Shown here: positions 53,070 to 61,026 of the stretch, one piece after another
Layout of the letters: each line of letters starts with the position of its first letter
How positions within the stretch are numbered: position 1 is the first letter of the stretch
From: Herbiconiux moechotypicola
GTDB taxonomy: Bacteria; Actinomycetota; Actinomycetes; Actinomycetales; Microbacteriaceae
Length of the DNA: 64,000 bases
Assembly (NCBI RefSeq): GCF_024979255.1
Contig: NZ_JANLCN010000004.1
Span: forward strand, 1-64,000
Reading direction: 5' to 3'
The notes under the pieces: generated by a model
Told to the model about the DNA's origin: nothing
What the model saw: only the letters and a program-made list of their open reading frames with translations
Database searches by the model: none
Translations under genes and position numbers: made by a program

Positions 53070-53354
53070 ATGGCACGCGAGTTCGAGCACGACACCGAGA
53101 AGCACCGCTACACGCTGAAGGTCGACGGGGCGCTGGTGAGCGCGGTCGACTACGTGGCGAACGAGGGCACGGTCTCGTTCACCCACACCTTCACCGATCC
53201 CAAGCAGCGCGGCCACGGCTACGCCGGCGAGATCGTCGGCTTCGCGATCGACGACGTCGAGGCGCGCACCGAGGACCGGGTCATCCCGATGTGCTGGTAC
53301 GTGGGCAAGTGGTTCGACGAGCACCCCGAACGGGCGCACCTTCTCACCCGCTGA
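53070..53354 (+). CDS. GNAT-type N-acetyltransferase, YjdJ-like, 94 residues
   Basis: A short Gcn5-related acetyltransferase of the YjdJ/NATD1 group. Marks are VSFTHTFTDPKQRGHGYAGEIVGFAIDDVEAR, where RGHGYAG binds acetyl-CoA, and IPMCWYVGKWFDEHPE at the end. Most of the usual substrate-binding half is missing, as normal for this mini-GNAT group. It begins 21 bp after the haem gene and may belong to the iron-box operon. A terminator follows. Confidence 0.9.
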   Translation: MAREFEHDTEKHRYTLKVDGALVSAVDYVANEGTVSFTHTFTDPKQRGHGYAGEIVGFAIDDVEARTEDRVIPMCWYVGKWFDEHPERAHLLTR

Positions 53355-53372
53355 TTGTTGCTAGAGTGATGC

Positions 53373-53398
53373 GTGGGGAGGGCTTCGGCCCTCTCCAC
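53373..53398 (+). terminator. Intrinsic terminator after the iron-box operon
   Basis: GTGGGGAGGGC and GCCCTCTCCAC pair over 11 bp (one G-U pair) around a TTCG tetraloop. The stem is followed only by a weak T stretch (CATTTAACG). It lies 18 bp after the GNAT stop and about 90 bp before the MFS transporter gene. Confidence 0.78.
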
Positions 53399-53486
53399 CA
53401 GCATTTAACGGCCGGTTTCCTTCTGCCGGCACGAGCCTGATCGGCTCCCGGGGCGTACGTTCGATCGCGTCTCGAGGAGGTGCGCG

Positions 53487-54992
53487 ATGGCGCAGAAGAA
53501 GGATGCGGTGGGCGACGACGCGCCCCGCAAGAGCGTGCGGAGCCTGGTTCCGGCGCGCATGGACCGGCTGCCGTGGACGAGGTTCCACTGGATGGTGGTG
53601 TTCGGACTCGGTGTCTCCTGGATCCTCGACGGCCTCGAGATCCAGATCATCGCCTCCAACGGCTTCCAGGAGTCGCTCGGCATGGACTCCGCCCAGGTCG
53701 GTCTCGCCGGCACCATCTACCTCGTGGGCCAGGTGGTGGGTGCCCTCGTGTTCGGCCGCTTCGCCGACAAGTGGGGGCGCAAGAAGCTCTTCATCATCAC
53801 CCTCGCCGTCTACCTCGTGGGCTCGGCGGCAGCGGGTCTGTCGCCGAACATGGAGTTCCTCTTCGCGATGCGCTTCGTGGCCGGGCTCGGCATCGGGGGC
53901 GAGTACGCGGCCATCAACTCGGCCATCGACGAACTCATCCCGAGCCACTACCGCGGCCGGGTCGACATCGCCATCAACGGCACCTACTGGGGCGGCGCCG
54001 CCCTCGGCTCCGTGGCCAACCTGTTCTTCTTGAACCCCGACAACTTCGCCGAGAACATCGGCTGGCGGCTCGCGTTCTTCATCGGCCCGATCCTCGGTCT
54101 CGTCATGATCTACATGCGACGGCACATCCCCGAGAGCCCGCGCTGGCTCATGACGCACGGCAAGGAGGACGTGGCCGAGAAGACCGTCGACGAGATCGAG
54201 GCGCGGGTGGAGAAGGACACCGGCAAGAAGCTCGACCCCGTGCCCGACGACCAGGCCATCGAGGTGACGCCGCTGGACCGCATCCCGTTCCGCCGCATCG
54301 CCTCCGTGCTCATCCGCGACTACCCCAACCGCACGGTGGTGGGGCTCACCATGATGATCACGCAGTCGTTCCTCTACAACGCCATCTTCTTCACCTACGC
54401 GCTCGCGCTGCAGAACTTCTACGGGGTCGAGAACGATGCCGTGCAGTACTTCTTCTTCCCCTTCGCCATCGGAAACCTCCTCGGGCCGCTCGTGCTGGGG
54501 CACCTCTTCGACACCTGGGGTCGGCGCAAGATGATCCTGCTCACCTACGGTGTCGCGGGCGTCATCCTCACCGTCTCGGGCTTCCTGTTCCAGGCCGACG
54601 TGCTGAACGCCACCACGCAGACGGTGTTCTGGTGCGTGTCGTTCTTCTTCGCCAGCGCCGGGGCCTCCTCGGCCTACCTCACGGTGAGCGAGCTGTTCCC
54701 GCTCGAGATGCGCTCGCAGGTCATCTCGTACTTCTTCTCGATCGGCCAGATCGTGGGCTCCGTCGCCCCCGTGCTGTTCGGTGTGCTCATCGGCGACGGG
54801 GAGGACCGCGGGCCCATCACGATCGGCTACATCGGCGCGGGGCTGCTCATGCTGGTGGGCGGAATCGTGTCGTTCATCTTCGGGGTGAACTCCGAGCGCA
54901 AGCCGCTCGAGGCCATCACGAGCCCGCTCTCGGCCGTCAACCCGGGCAAGACGGCGGTGGAGGGCGAACGCACCACGCGACCGCGCGGCTGA
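53487..54992 (+). CDS. Major facilitator superfamily transporter (sugar-porter-like)
   Basis: A 501-residue MFS transporter with twelve membrane segments. Marks include GRFADKWGRKKLF between helices 2 and 3, FVAGLGIGGEYAAINSAIDELIP, PESPRWLM in the central loop and the second-half repeat LFDTWGRRKM. It resembles inner-membrane metabolite and aromatic-acid or sugar symporters; the substrate is not clear. ATG 53487 follows an excellent GAGGAGGT ribosome binding site. The gene forms its own unit after the terminator and is convergent with the beta-helix lipoprotein gene (5-bp gap). Confidence 0.9.
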   Translation: MAQKKDAVGDDAPRKSVRSLVPARMDRLPWTRFHWMVVFGLGVSWILDGLEIQIIASNGFQESLGMDSAQVGLAGTIYLVGQVVGALVFGRFADKWGRKKLFIITLAVYLVGSAAAGLSPNMEFLFAMRFVAGLGIGGEYAAINSAIDELIPSHYRGRVDIAINGTYWGGAALGSVANLFFLNPDNFAENIGWRLAFFIGPILGLVMIYMRRHIPESPRWLMTHGKEDVAEKTVDEIEARVEKDTGKKLDPVPDDQAIEVTPLDRIPFRRIASVLIRDYPNRTVVGLTMMITQSFLYNAIFFTYALALQNFYGVENDAVQYFFFPFAIGNLLGPLVLGHLFDTWGRRKMILLTYGVAGVILTVSGFLFQADVLNATTQTVFWCVSFFFASAGASSAYLTVSELFPLEMRSQVISYFFSIGQIVGSVAPVLFGVLIGDGEDRGPITIGYIGAGLLMLVGGIVSFIFGVNSERKPLEAITSPLSAVNPGKTAVEGERTTRPRG

Positions 54993-54996
54993 GGGC

Positions 54997-56169
54997 TCAG
55001 GATGCGCAGGGTGCGTTGGAGAGGGCGTCCGGCGCGGGCAGCGAGTCGAGCAGGGCGACGTTGTCGCACGAGACGGCGTTTCCGGCGCCGAGGGCGTCGC
55101 CCGACAGCTTCACGGCGAAGCCGTCGGGGTCGCGAAGCGCGAAGGTGTTGGCCGAGAACTCGTTGCCGGCGCCCCAGCCATCGACGATCACGTGCACCTG
55201 CGCGCCGTCGACCGGTGCACCCGTGCCCTCGTTGCCGGTCACGCGCCAGCCGGAGCCCTTGACGTCGAGGAGGGAGTCGGCCGCCGACATACCGGTGCCG
55301 TCGAGCTGGTTGCCGCGGATCTCGCCTCCGGTCGTGCCCTCCTTCACGTCGATCGACTCGGCCGAGGTGGAGGCGATGACGTTGCCGACCACGCGGTTGC
55401 GGTCGCTGCGGTCGGGCTCGCACGCCGAGACGTCGCACCAGTTCGACTCGGCGCTGCCGACGTACACGCCCTCGCCGAAGCGCTCCTCCCGCAGGCCGGT
55501 GTCGGAGATCGTCGAGCCGATCAGCAGGTTGTCGCCCGAGCCCGCCCTGAAGTGCACGGCCTCGTCGCCGGTGCCCGACACGGTGAGCCCTCGCAAGACG
55601 GTGTCGGTGGTGGCATCGAGCATCACGCCCTTCTGGCCGCCCCGCACGGCGAAGCCCTGCAGCACCCAGTGCGCCGCGCCGTCGAGGTGGAGGGTGTAGC
55701 CGGAGTCGACCTCGCCGCCCTCGAGAACGGCGCCCGTTCCGACGGCGCACAGCAGGATCGGATCGTCGGCCGTGCCCTGCGCGGTGGCGGTGAAAGTGCC
55801 TTCGTACCGACCGTCGGCGAGCGCGATGACCGACCCGGGCCGGGCGGCGGCCAGCGCGCGCGTCAGTTCGGCGCCGGTCGAGACCACGGTGGAGGTGGCT
55901 CCGGATGCGGGGGCGCCGGCCGGAGGACAGGCGACGGGCGCGGCCTCGGGCTCACCCCGGAGCAGATCGGGGTCGACCTCGACGGGGGCGATGTCGGCAG
56001 GGTCGGCGACCGATCCGTCGCCCGCCGTCGGACCGGCGGTCTGCGTGCCACCGCCGGGTGAGGAATCCCCTGGCAGCCAGTAGGCGGTGCCCGTGCAGGC
56101 GCCGAGCGCGAGCGACACAGCCGCCCCGAGCGCCACGGCCACCGCTCTCGAGGTGTGCCGGGCCCGCAT
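54997..56169 (-). CDS. Secreted right-handed beta-helix lipoprotein
   Basis: A 390-residue exported protein. The signal peptide has the lipobox ALGAC (Cys25), then a linker rich in Gly, Ser and Thr. The rest (about residue 85-390) is a right-handed parallel beta-helix of the pectate-lyase type, with many short repeats such as GTVVR-like rungs: DTVLRGLTVSG, GDNLLIGSTISDTG, RNRVVGNVIASTSA, GEIRGNQLDGTG, GNEFSANTFAL. Such proteins bind or cut acidic polysaccharides, or epimerise uronates. It is divergent from the glycosyltransferase gene, suggesting one polysaccharide system. Confidence 0.86.
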   Translation of the reverse strand: MRARHTSRAVAVALGAAVSLALGACTGTAYWLPGDSSPGGGTQTAGPTAGDGSVADPADIAPVEVDPDLLRGEPEAAPVACPPAGAPASGATSTVVSTGAELTRALAAARPGSVIALADGRYEGTFTATAQGTADDPILLCAVGTGAVLEGGEVDSGYTLHLDGAAHWVLQGFAVRGGQKGVMLDATTDTVLRGLTVSGTGDEAVHFRAGSGDNLLIGSTISDTGLREERFGEGVYVGSAESNWCDVSACEPDRSDRNRVVGNVIASTSAESIDVKEGTTGGEIRGNQLDGTGMSAADSLLDVKGSGWRVTGNEGTGAPVDGAQVHVIVDGWGAGNEFSANTFALRDPDGFAVKLSGDALGAGNAVSCDNVALLDSLPAPDALSNAPCAS

Positions 56170-56350
56170 CCGTTCAGCTTACGCACCCGGTGCGAGCACT
56201 CGCGGTCGCCACCCGAACGGGGGGTCGGGCGCTCCTCGCGTGCGGGGTGTCGCCGTCATTACACTGGCACAGGCCCTCTCCCGGAGGCCGCGAGCACCCA
56301 CTCGACCCGACCCGCGTGCACCACCCTGATGAGAGGCTGACGGCTCACCC

Positions 56351-57625
56351 GTGCCCAGTGACCTTTCGTCGTTCCTCGACGACCTCGGCCGCACCATCAT
56401 GTGGCTGCTGCCCTTCGGCGTGTTCGGCATCGTGTCGTGGAGCTTCTGGCTGGTGCGCAAGCTCATCTCGGCGTCGACGAAGCCGGTCGTCAACGACTTC
56501 CGCACCACGACGACCGTGGTGGTGCCCTCCTATCGGGAGGATCCCGAGGTGCTGCTGCGGTGCCTCGCCGGCTGGCGGCGGCAGAAGCCCTCGCGCATCG
56601 TCATCGTGCTCGACCTGGCCGATGTCGAGGCGCAACGGCGCATCGAGGCGCTCGGGCATCCCGACGTCGAGGTCATCATGTTCAAGCACCGGGGCAAGCG
56701 CTCGGCGCTCGGCGTCGGCATCCGGGCGGCCGACACCGAGCTCGTCGTGCTGGTCGACTCCGACACGGCCTGGGAAGACGGGATGCTCGCCGCGATCCAG
56801 ATGCCGTTCATCGACTCGGCGGTTGGGGCGGTGAGCACGAGGCAGAACGTGTACCTGCCCAAGACCAGCACCTGGCGGCGGGTGGCCGACTGGATCATCG
56901 ACCAGCGCTACTACGACTACGCGCCCGCGATGGGGCGGTTCGGCGGCGTGATCTGCGCGTCGGGGCGCACCAGCGCGTACCGGCGCGAGATCATCCTGCC
57001 GAAGCTGCCCGACCTCGAGCACGAGATCTTCCTCGGCAAGGAGTGCGTGGCGGGCGACGACGGGCGGCTCACCTGGCTGGTGCTCTCGGAGGGGTACCGG
57101 GTGACGCACCAGGACTCGGCACGGGCGCTGTCGATGTTCCCCGACACCTTCCGCGCGTTCGTGAAGCAGCGGGTGCGCTGGAGCCGCAACTCGTACCGCT
57201 GCTATCTCACGGCCATCCGTCGGGGCTGGATCTTCCGGGTGCCGTTCATCTCGCAGATCACGGTCATGCAGATCCTCTTCACGCCCGTGTCGATGGCTAT
57301 CGCGCTGGTGTACATCTTCCACTCGCTCACGGCGCCGCTGCCCTGGCTGGCGTTCTCGATGGCGCTGCTGTGGGCCTTCGTGGGCCGCGGCATCCGGGGC
57401 ATCTCGCACCTGTGGCGGCGGCCGGAGGACATCGTCATCCTGCCGCTGGTGACGGGGATCACGGCGCTCGTGGCGCTGCCGATCAAGCTGTTCGCCCTGT
57501 TCACCATGAACACGCAGGGGTGGCTCACGCGCTCGGCCGACTCGGTGGGCGGCGAGGGGCAGAGCGAGGCGACGCTCGTGGCGCGCGCCGGCGACGGGGC
57601 CGTGGGGGCGGGCCGTGAGCGCTGA
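56351..57625 (+). CDS. Membrane glycosyltransferase family 2 (hyaluronan/chitin synthase-like)
   Basis: A 424-residue processive-type GT2. A membrane helix at the start (WLLPFGVFGIVSWSFWLVRKL) is followed by the GT-A domain with VVVPSYRED, LVDSDTAWEDG (metal-binding DSD), the acceptor motif GDD (AGDDGRLTW) and RVRWSRN (R-x-x-R-W type end motif), then three or more membrane segments (FTPVSMAIALVYIF, LAFSMALLWAFVG, VTGITALVALPIKLF). Such enzymes make and export beta-linked polysaccharides. GTG 56351 is the start. It overlaps the next gene by 11 bp, so both are coupled. The sugar used is not evident. Confidence 0.9.
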   Translation: MPSDLSSFLDDLGRTIMWLLPFGVFGIVSWSFWLVRKLISASTKPVVNDFRTTTTVVVPSYREDPEVLLRCLAGWRRQKPSRIVIVLDLADVEAQRRIEALGHPDVEVIMFKHRGKRSALGVGIRAADTELVVLVDSDTAWEDGMLAAIQMPFIDSAVGAVSTRQNVYLPKTSTWRRVADWIIDQRYYDYAPAMGRFGGVICASGRTSAYRREIILPKLPDLEHEIFLGKECVAGDDGRLTWLVLSEGYRVTHQDSARALSMFPDTFRAFVKQRVRWSRNSYRCYLTAIRRGWIFRVPFISQITVMQILFTPVSMAIALVYIFHSLTAPLPWLAFSMALLWAFVGRGIRGISHLWRRPEDIVILPLVTGITALVALPIKLFALFTMNTQGWLTRSADSVGGEGQSEATLVARAGDGAVGAGRER

Positions 57626-60122
57626 CGACGAGCCGGATGCGCGGGGTGCGGATGCGGGCGGGCCCACGGCCGAGGAGCGCGGTGACACCCTGGGAAGGGG
57701 GCCGCGCGCGCTGGTGAGAGTGGCGGTCGCCGCGGTGTTCGTGGTGGCACTGGTCGCGGTGGTGCTGGTGGTGAACGGGGTGCCGCATCGGGTGAGCCAG
57801 TTCGTCGGCGGGATCGTGAGCGCGGCCTCGGGTGCGGACTCCGCGACCGTCGGCCCCACCGCCTCGGCCAGCGCGGTGCCTTCCGCGTCGGCCAGCGCGG
57901 TCCCTTCCGGGTCGGCCAGCGCGGCCCCTTCCGCGCCGGCCAACGCCGTGCCCTCCGCATCCGCCACCGCGGCTGCGACGGCGCCCACCCCCACGCCCAC
58001 TGCCGGTGCCCCGGCCATCTCGGGCGACCAGGCGCTCATCGACGCCGCCCACGCGGTCGAAGCCACCCTTCGACCCGGCACCACGCAGGAGCCGTACCCC
58101 GTCGACGCCGACGACCTGCACCAGGCGGAGCTCGTGCAGGCGAACGACACGCGCTGGGCGCTGCTCTCGCGCGGTCTCGGCCTCGACGCGGGTGCCGTCG
58201 GAACCATCGTCGTGCTGCCCGCGATCGACCGCGCGTACACGCTGACCGACCTGATCGAGCGGGGCGCGGTCACGCGCGTCGACGACGCCACCTTCCTCGT
58301 GGGCAAGACCGTGTTCGTCGCCCGCGGCGCCACCCTCGACCTGCAGGGTGCCGGCCAGACCCTCCGACTCTCCAGCGGCGCATCCGGGTTCTCGCCCCTC
58401 GTCGTGTGGGGCGGCACGCTGAAGCTCGGCGGAGCCGAGGGGGCGCCGCTCGCCATCACCTCGTGGGACACGGCGGCCGACGCGCCCGACACGACCGTCG
58501 CCGACGGGCGTGCTTACATCCGGGTCAACGAGGGGACCGTGGCGATCGATCGCGTCGGGCTCTCCGACCTCGGGTTCTGGAGCGGGCGCACCGGGGGCCT
58601 CGCGCTCACCGGATCGAGCTCGTGGGCGTCGACCGGCAGCATCGCGAACACCACGATCGACCGCGATCACGTCGGCCTGTATGTGGAGTCGGCGGCGAAG
58701 GTGCGGCTCGGCTCGTCGGTCGTCTCCGACTCGGTACGGGCCGGGGTGCTCGTGGGGTCCGACGTGGTCACGGTCGACATCGCCGACAGCACCGTGCGCG
58801 GGTCTGGCGCGAGCGGCGTCGACGTGCGCCAGGGCGCCTATGACGTCTCGGTCACGGGCTCGACGCTGAGCGGCAACGCCCACTACGGCCTCGAGGTCGA
58901 CGGGAGCCCGCGTGCCGAGGGCGCGAGCGCAGGCGGGTTCACGCCCGAGAACTCGTGGGGGCTCGAGGTCTCGGGCGACACGTTCACCGGCAACGGCAAG
59001 GGCGGCGCGACGGTGACCGGGATGAGCGATGTCGCCTTCGACGACGTGGCGATCGACGAGCGGCGGTCGGGACTGGTGCTCACCGACTCGCAGGGGTCGA
59101 TCGCCGACAGCACGGTGGAGGTGGACTCGGGCGACGGCATCGTGCTCGCGGGCCCGCTCACCTCGGTGACGGTGAGTGGCACGACCGTCACGGGTACGGG
59201 GCCGTCGGCGATCGCCGTGCGCGACGGAGCCGACGACGTCACCCGCACGGGCAACGACACCTCGGGGTGGACGGAGCGGTGGCAGGCGCTGATGTGGCTC
59301 GAGGCGCATCCGCTGGCGCTGCTGTGGGGGCTGCTGCTGGTGATCCCAGTGCTCGGGTTCGCGTTCGTGTTCTATCGGGCACGGCGGCAGCGGCGCATCC
59401 GTGAGCTCGTCGAGGCGGCGACCATCGCGCTCGCCGCCCGCGACGTGGCGCGCTACGAGGCGGGGCGCGGCGATGACGTCTCCGGGCCGGAGGACACCGA
59501 GGCGGGTCGGGAGCCGGCTGCCGGGCACGAGAGGCTCGACCCGCTCGACGAGGCGGTGGACCAGTGGGCGCGTGAGCTGCATCAGGCCGCCGGAGGAGCC
59601 CCGGATGTCGGCTCGGAGGCGACAGCGACTCACGACGCCGCCGACGAGGACTCCGAACCCGTGCACGGCGTGCCGCTGCGAGGGCCGAGGCGGCGAGTGC
59701 CGAAGTCGCCGGCGCGCACGACGGCGCGCTATGCGCCGGTGCAGAACGAGACGTGGCTGCTCGGCGGGCCGTTGAGCGCCCGCGACCACGGAGTCGGGGA
59801 GACCGCCCGCCCGCCGGGGGCCGCGCGCGCCGGCGGGGCGTCACCGACGGGTCAACCGGTGAGCGGGCGATCGTCGGCGGCTCCTGCGATGACGTCGAGC
59901 CGTGCTGACGGTGAGGCGGCAGCGGTGCGTCCGGCGCAACCACGACCGGCGCCGATGGTGGCGCACACGTCGATCGGGCGGTTCTCCTCCGTCGAGGAGC
60001 TCGCCGTCACCGCCGTGCTCGACGCGGGCAAGCCCGTCGACCGTGTGGCCGCCGCACTCCGGGTGCCCGTCGGCACCGTCGCGGGCTGGGTCGCCAAAGC
60101 CCGCCGCGCCCGCGGCGAGTAG
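57615..60122 (+). CDS. Membrane-anchored beta-helix protein with cytosolic helix-turn-helix tail
   Basis: An 835-residue protein. After a short cytosolic head come a membrane helix (residues about 37-58), a Pro/Ala/Ser-rich stalk made of 8-residue repeats (ASASAVPS, about 83-115), a long extracytoplasmic beta-helix (about 200-545: ITSWDTAAD, VAIDRVGLSDLGFW, SGVDVRQGAYDVSVTGS and further rungs), a second membrane helix (about 565-585, ALLWGLLLVIPVLGFAFVF), and a long cytosolic tail. The last 45 residues (SVEELAVTAVLDAGKPVDRVAAALRVPVGTVAGWV) look like a helix-turn-helix of the transposase/sigma-70 region 4 type. GTG 57615 overlaps the GT2 gene. It may sense or process the polymer; a direct link to DNA is possible but unproven. 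Confidence 0.78.
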   Translation: MSADDEPDARGADAGGPTAEERGDTLGRGPRALVRVAVAAVFVVALVAVVLVVNGVPHRVSQFVGGIVSAASGADSATVGPTASASAVPSASASAVPSGSASAAPSAPANAVPSASATAAATAPTPTPTAGAPAISGDQALIDAAHAVEATLRPGTTQEPYPVDADDLHQAELVQANDTRWALLSRGLGLDAGAVGTIVVLPAIDRAYTLTDLIERGAVTRVDDATFLVGKTVFVARGATLDLQGAGQTLRLSSGASGFSPLVVWGGTLKLGGAEGAPLAITSWDTAADAPDTTVADGRAYIRVNEGTVAIDRVGLSDLGFWSGRTGGLALTGSSSWASTGSIANTTIDRDHVGLYVESAAKVRLGSSVVSDSVRAGVLVGSDVVTVDIADSTVRGSGASGVDVRQGAYDVSVTGSTLSGNAHYGLEVDGSPRAEGASAGGFTPENSWGLEVSGDTFTGNGKGGATVTGMSDVAFDDVAIDERRSGLVLTDSQGSIADSTVEVDSGDGIVLAGPLTSVTVSGTTVTGTGPSAIAVRDGADDVTRTGNDTSGWTERWQALMWLEAHPLALLWGLLLVIPVLGFAFVFYRARRQRRIRELVEAATIALAARDVARYEAGRGDDVSGPEDTEAGREPAAGHERLDPLDEAVDQWARELHQAAGGAPDVGSEATATHDAADEDSEPVHGVPLRGPRRRVPKSPARTTARYAPVQNETWLLGGPLSARDHGVGETARPPGAARAGGASPTGQPVSGRSSAAPAMTSSRADGEAAAVRPAQPRPAPMVAHTSIGRFSSVEELAVTAVLDAGKPVDRVAAALRVPVGTVAGWVAKARRARGE
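57861..57956 (+). repeat. Four tandem 24-bp repeats coding for ASASAVPS-like stalk
   Basis: Four 24-bp units (57861, 57885, 57909, 57933) encode eight residues each, such as ASASAVPS, ASASAVPS, GSASAAPS and APANAVPS. The unit keeps the reading frame, so changes in copy number would only lengthen or shorten the stalk of the membrane-anchored beta-helix protein. Confidence 0.85.
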
Positions 60123-60293
60123 CCCGCGCGGGTGGTCCATTCCGCCTGCATCTCGCGCATCCGTCCCTCGCGGAGTGGATCGAGCGGTCACCAAGTGCCC
60201 TCTGGTGCTTCGGCGGGGGCACCTTCTGCCGGGTCGATCGCGGTGTGACCCCGCCACCCTCATCCGCACCCGTGCGGCGGGCGGTGGCACGGG

Positions 60294-60896
60294 CTACGGG
60301 GCGGGGGCGGGAGCAGAGGCGCGCGCGGTGTCGAGGAGGTCGCGGGCGGTGGCGAGGAACGCGTCGAGGGCGGCCTCGGGGGAGTCGAGGTAGCCGCCGA
60401 CGAGGGTGCCGTCGCGGAGGAGCACCAGCGAGGCTGCCGTGCGGAGCGCGGCCGGGGCCGGCAGCCCCGCCTCGGTGAGGCGTTCGCGGAGGGCGCCGGC
60501 GAACCAGGCCCGGTGGGCGGTGACGATCCGGCGCACCGCGCTCCGCGCATCCGGATACTCGGCGGCGGCGTTGATGAAGGGGCAGCCGCGGGTGTGGTGG
60601 CGCCGCACGTCGTCGGCGATGCCGCGCAGCACGGCGTCGACCGCCGCCCACGGATCGGTGGTGTCAGGAGCGGGGAAGGAGGCGCGCAGCGAGGCGTCCT
60701 CACGCTCGAGGTAGGCGGCGACGAGCTGCTCCTTGCCCGCGAAGTAGCGGTAGAGCGTGGCTCGAGTCACCCCCGCCTCGCGCACCACGCGGTCGACACC
60801 CACCCGCGTGATGCCCTCGCGGTAGAACAGCTCCGACGCCACCCGCAGCAGCCGCTCGCGCGCCTCGGAGAGCGTGGGGCCGACGTCGCTGGACAC
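60294..60896 (-). CDS. TetR-family transcriptional regulator
   Basis: A 200-residue TetR repressor. The DNA-binding domain is clear: RERLLRVASELFYREGITRVGVDRVVREAGVTRATLYRYFAGKEQLVAAYLERED. The ligand-binding part includes RGCPFINAAAEYPD, a hallmark of a TetR group often found with efflux or detoxification genes. GTG 60896 is the start. A likely operator stands 16 bp upstream, between this gene and the divergent NRPS gene, so control of itself and of the NRPS is probable. Confidence 0.92.
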   Translation of the reverse strand: MSSDVGPTLSEARERLLRVASELFYREGITRVGVDRVVREAGVTRATLYRYFAGKEQLVAAYLEREDASLRASFPAPDTTDPWAAVDAVLRGIADDVRRHHTRGCPFINAAAEYPDARSAVRRIVTAHRAWFAGALRERLTEAGLPAPAALRTAASLVLLRDGTLVGGYLDSPEAALDAFLATARDLLDTARASAPAPAP

Positions 60897-60911
60897 CCTC
60901 GCAGCCTAGCG

Positions 60912-60923
60912 GAACGACCGTTC
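60912..60923. promoter_or_regulatory. TetR-type operator GAACGACCGTTC
   Basis: GAACG and CGTTC form an inverted repeat with a 2-bp spacer in the 130-bp gap between tetR and the NRPS gene. The sequence resembles operators of other actinobacterial TetR proteins. It is closer to tetR, but could affect both promoters. Confidence 0.6.
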
Positions 60924-61026
60924 TGCCCGAGTCACCCGCCGTTCACCTCCCGGTCACCTGGCGTCACTACCGTGGCCGACGCGTACGGTGGACAGGGATT
61001 TCGGACGCCGACCGGAGGGGCATCGC

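Noticed and set aside
57861-57956. Repeat array that might suggest a CRISPR
   Set aside because: The 24-bp units are directly tandem without spacers and code in frame for a protein stalk. No CRISPR array or cas gene is seen in the window.
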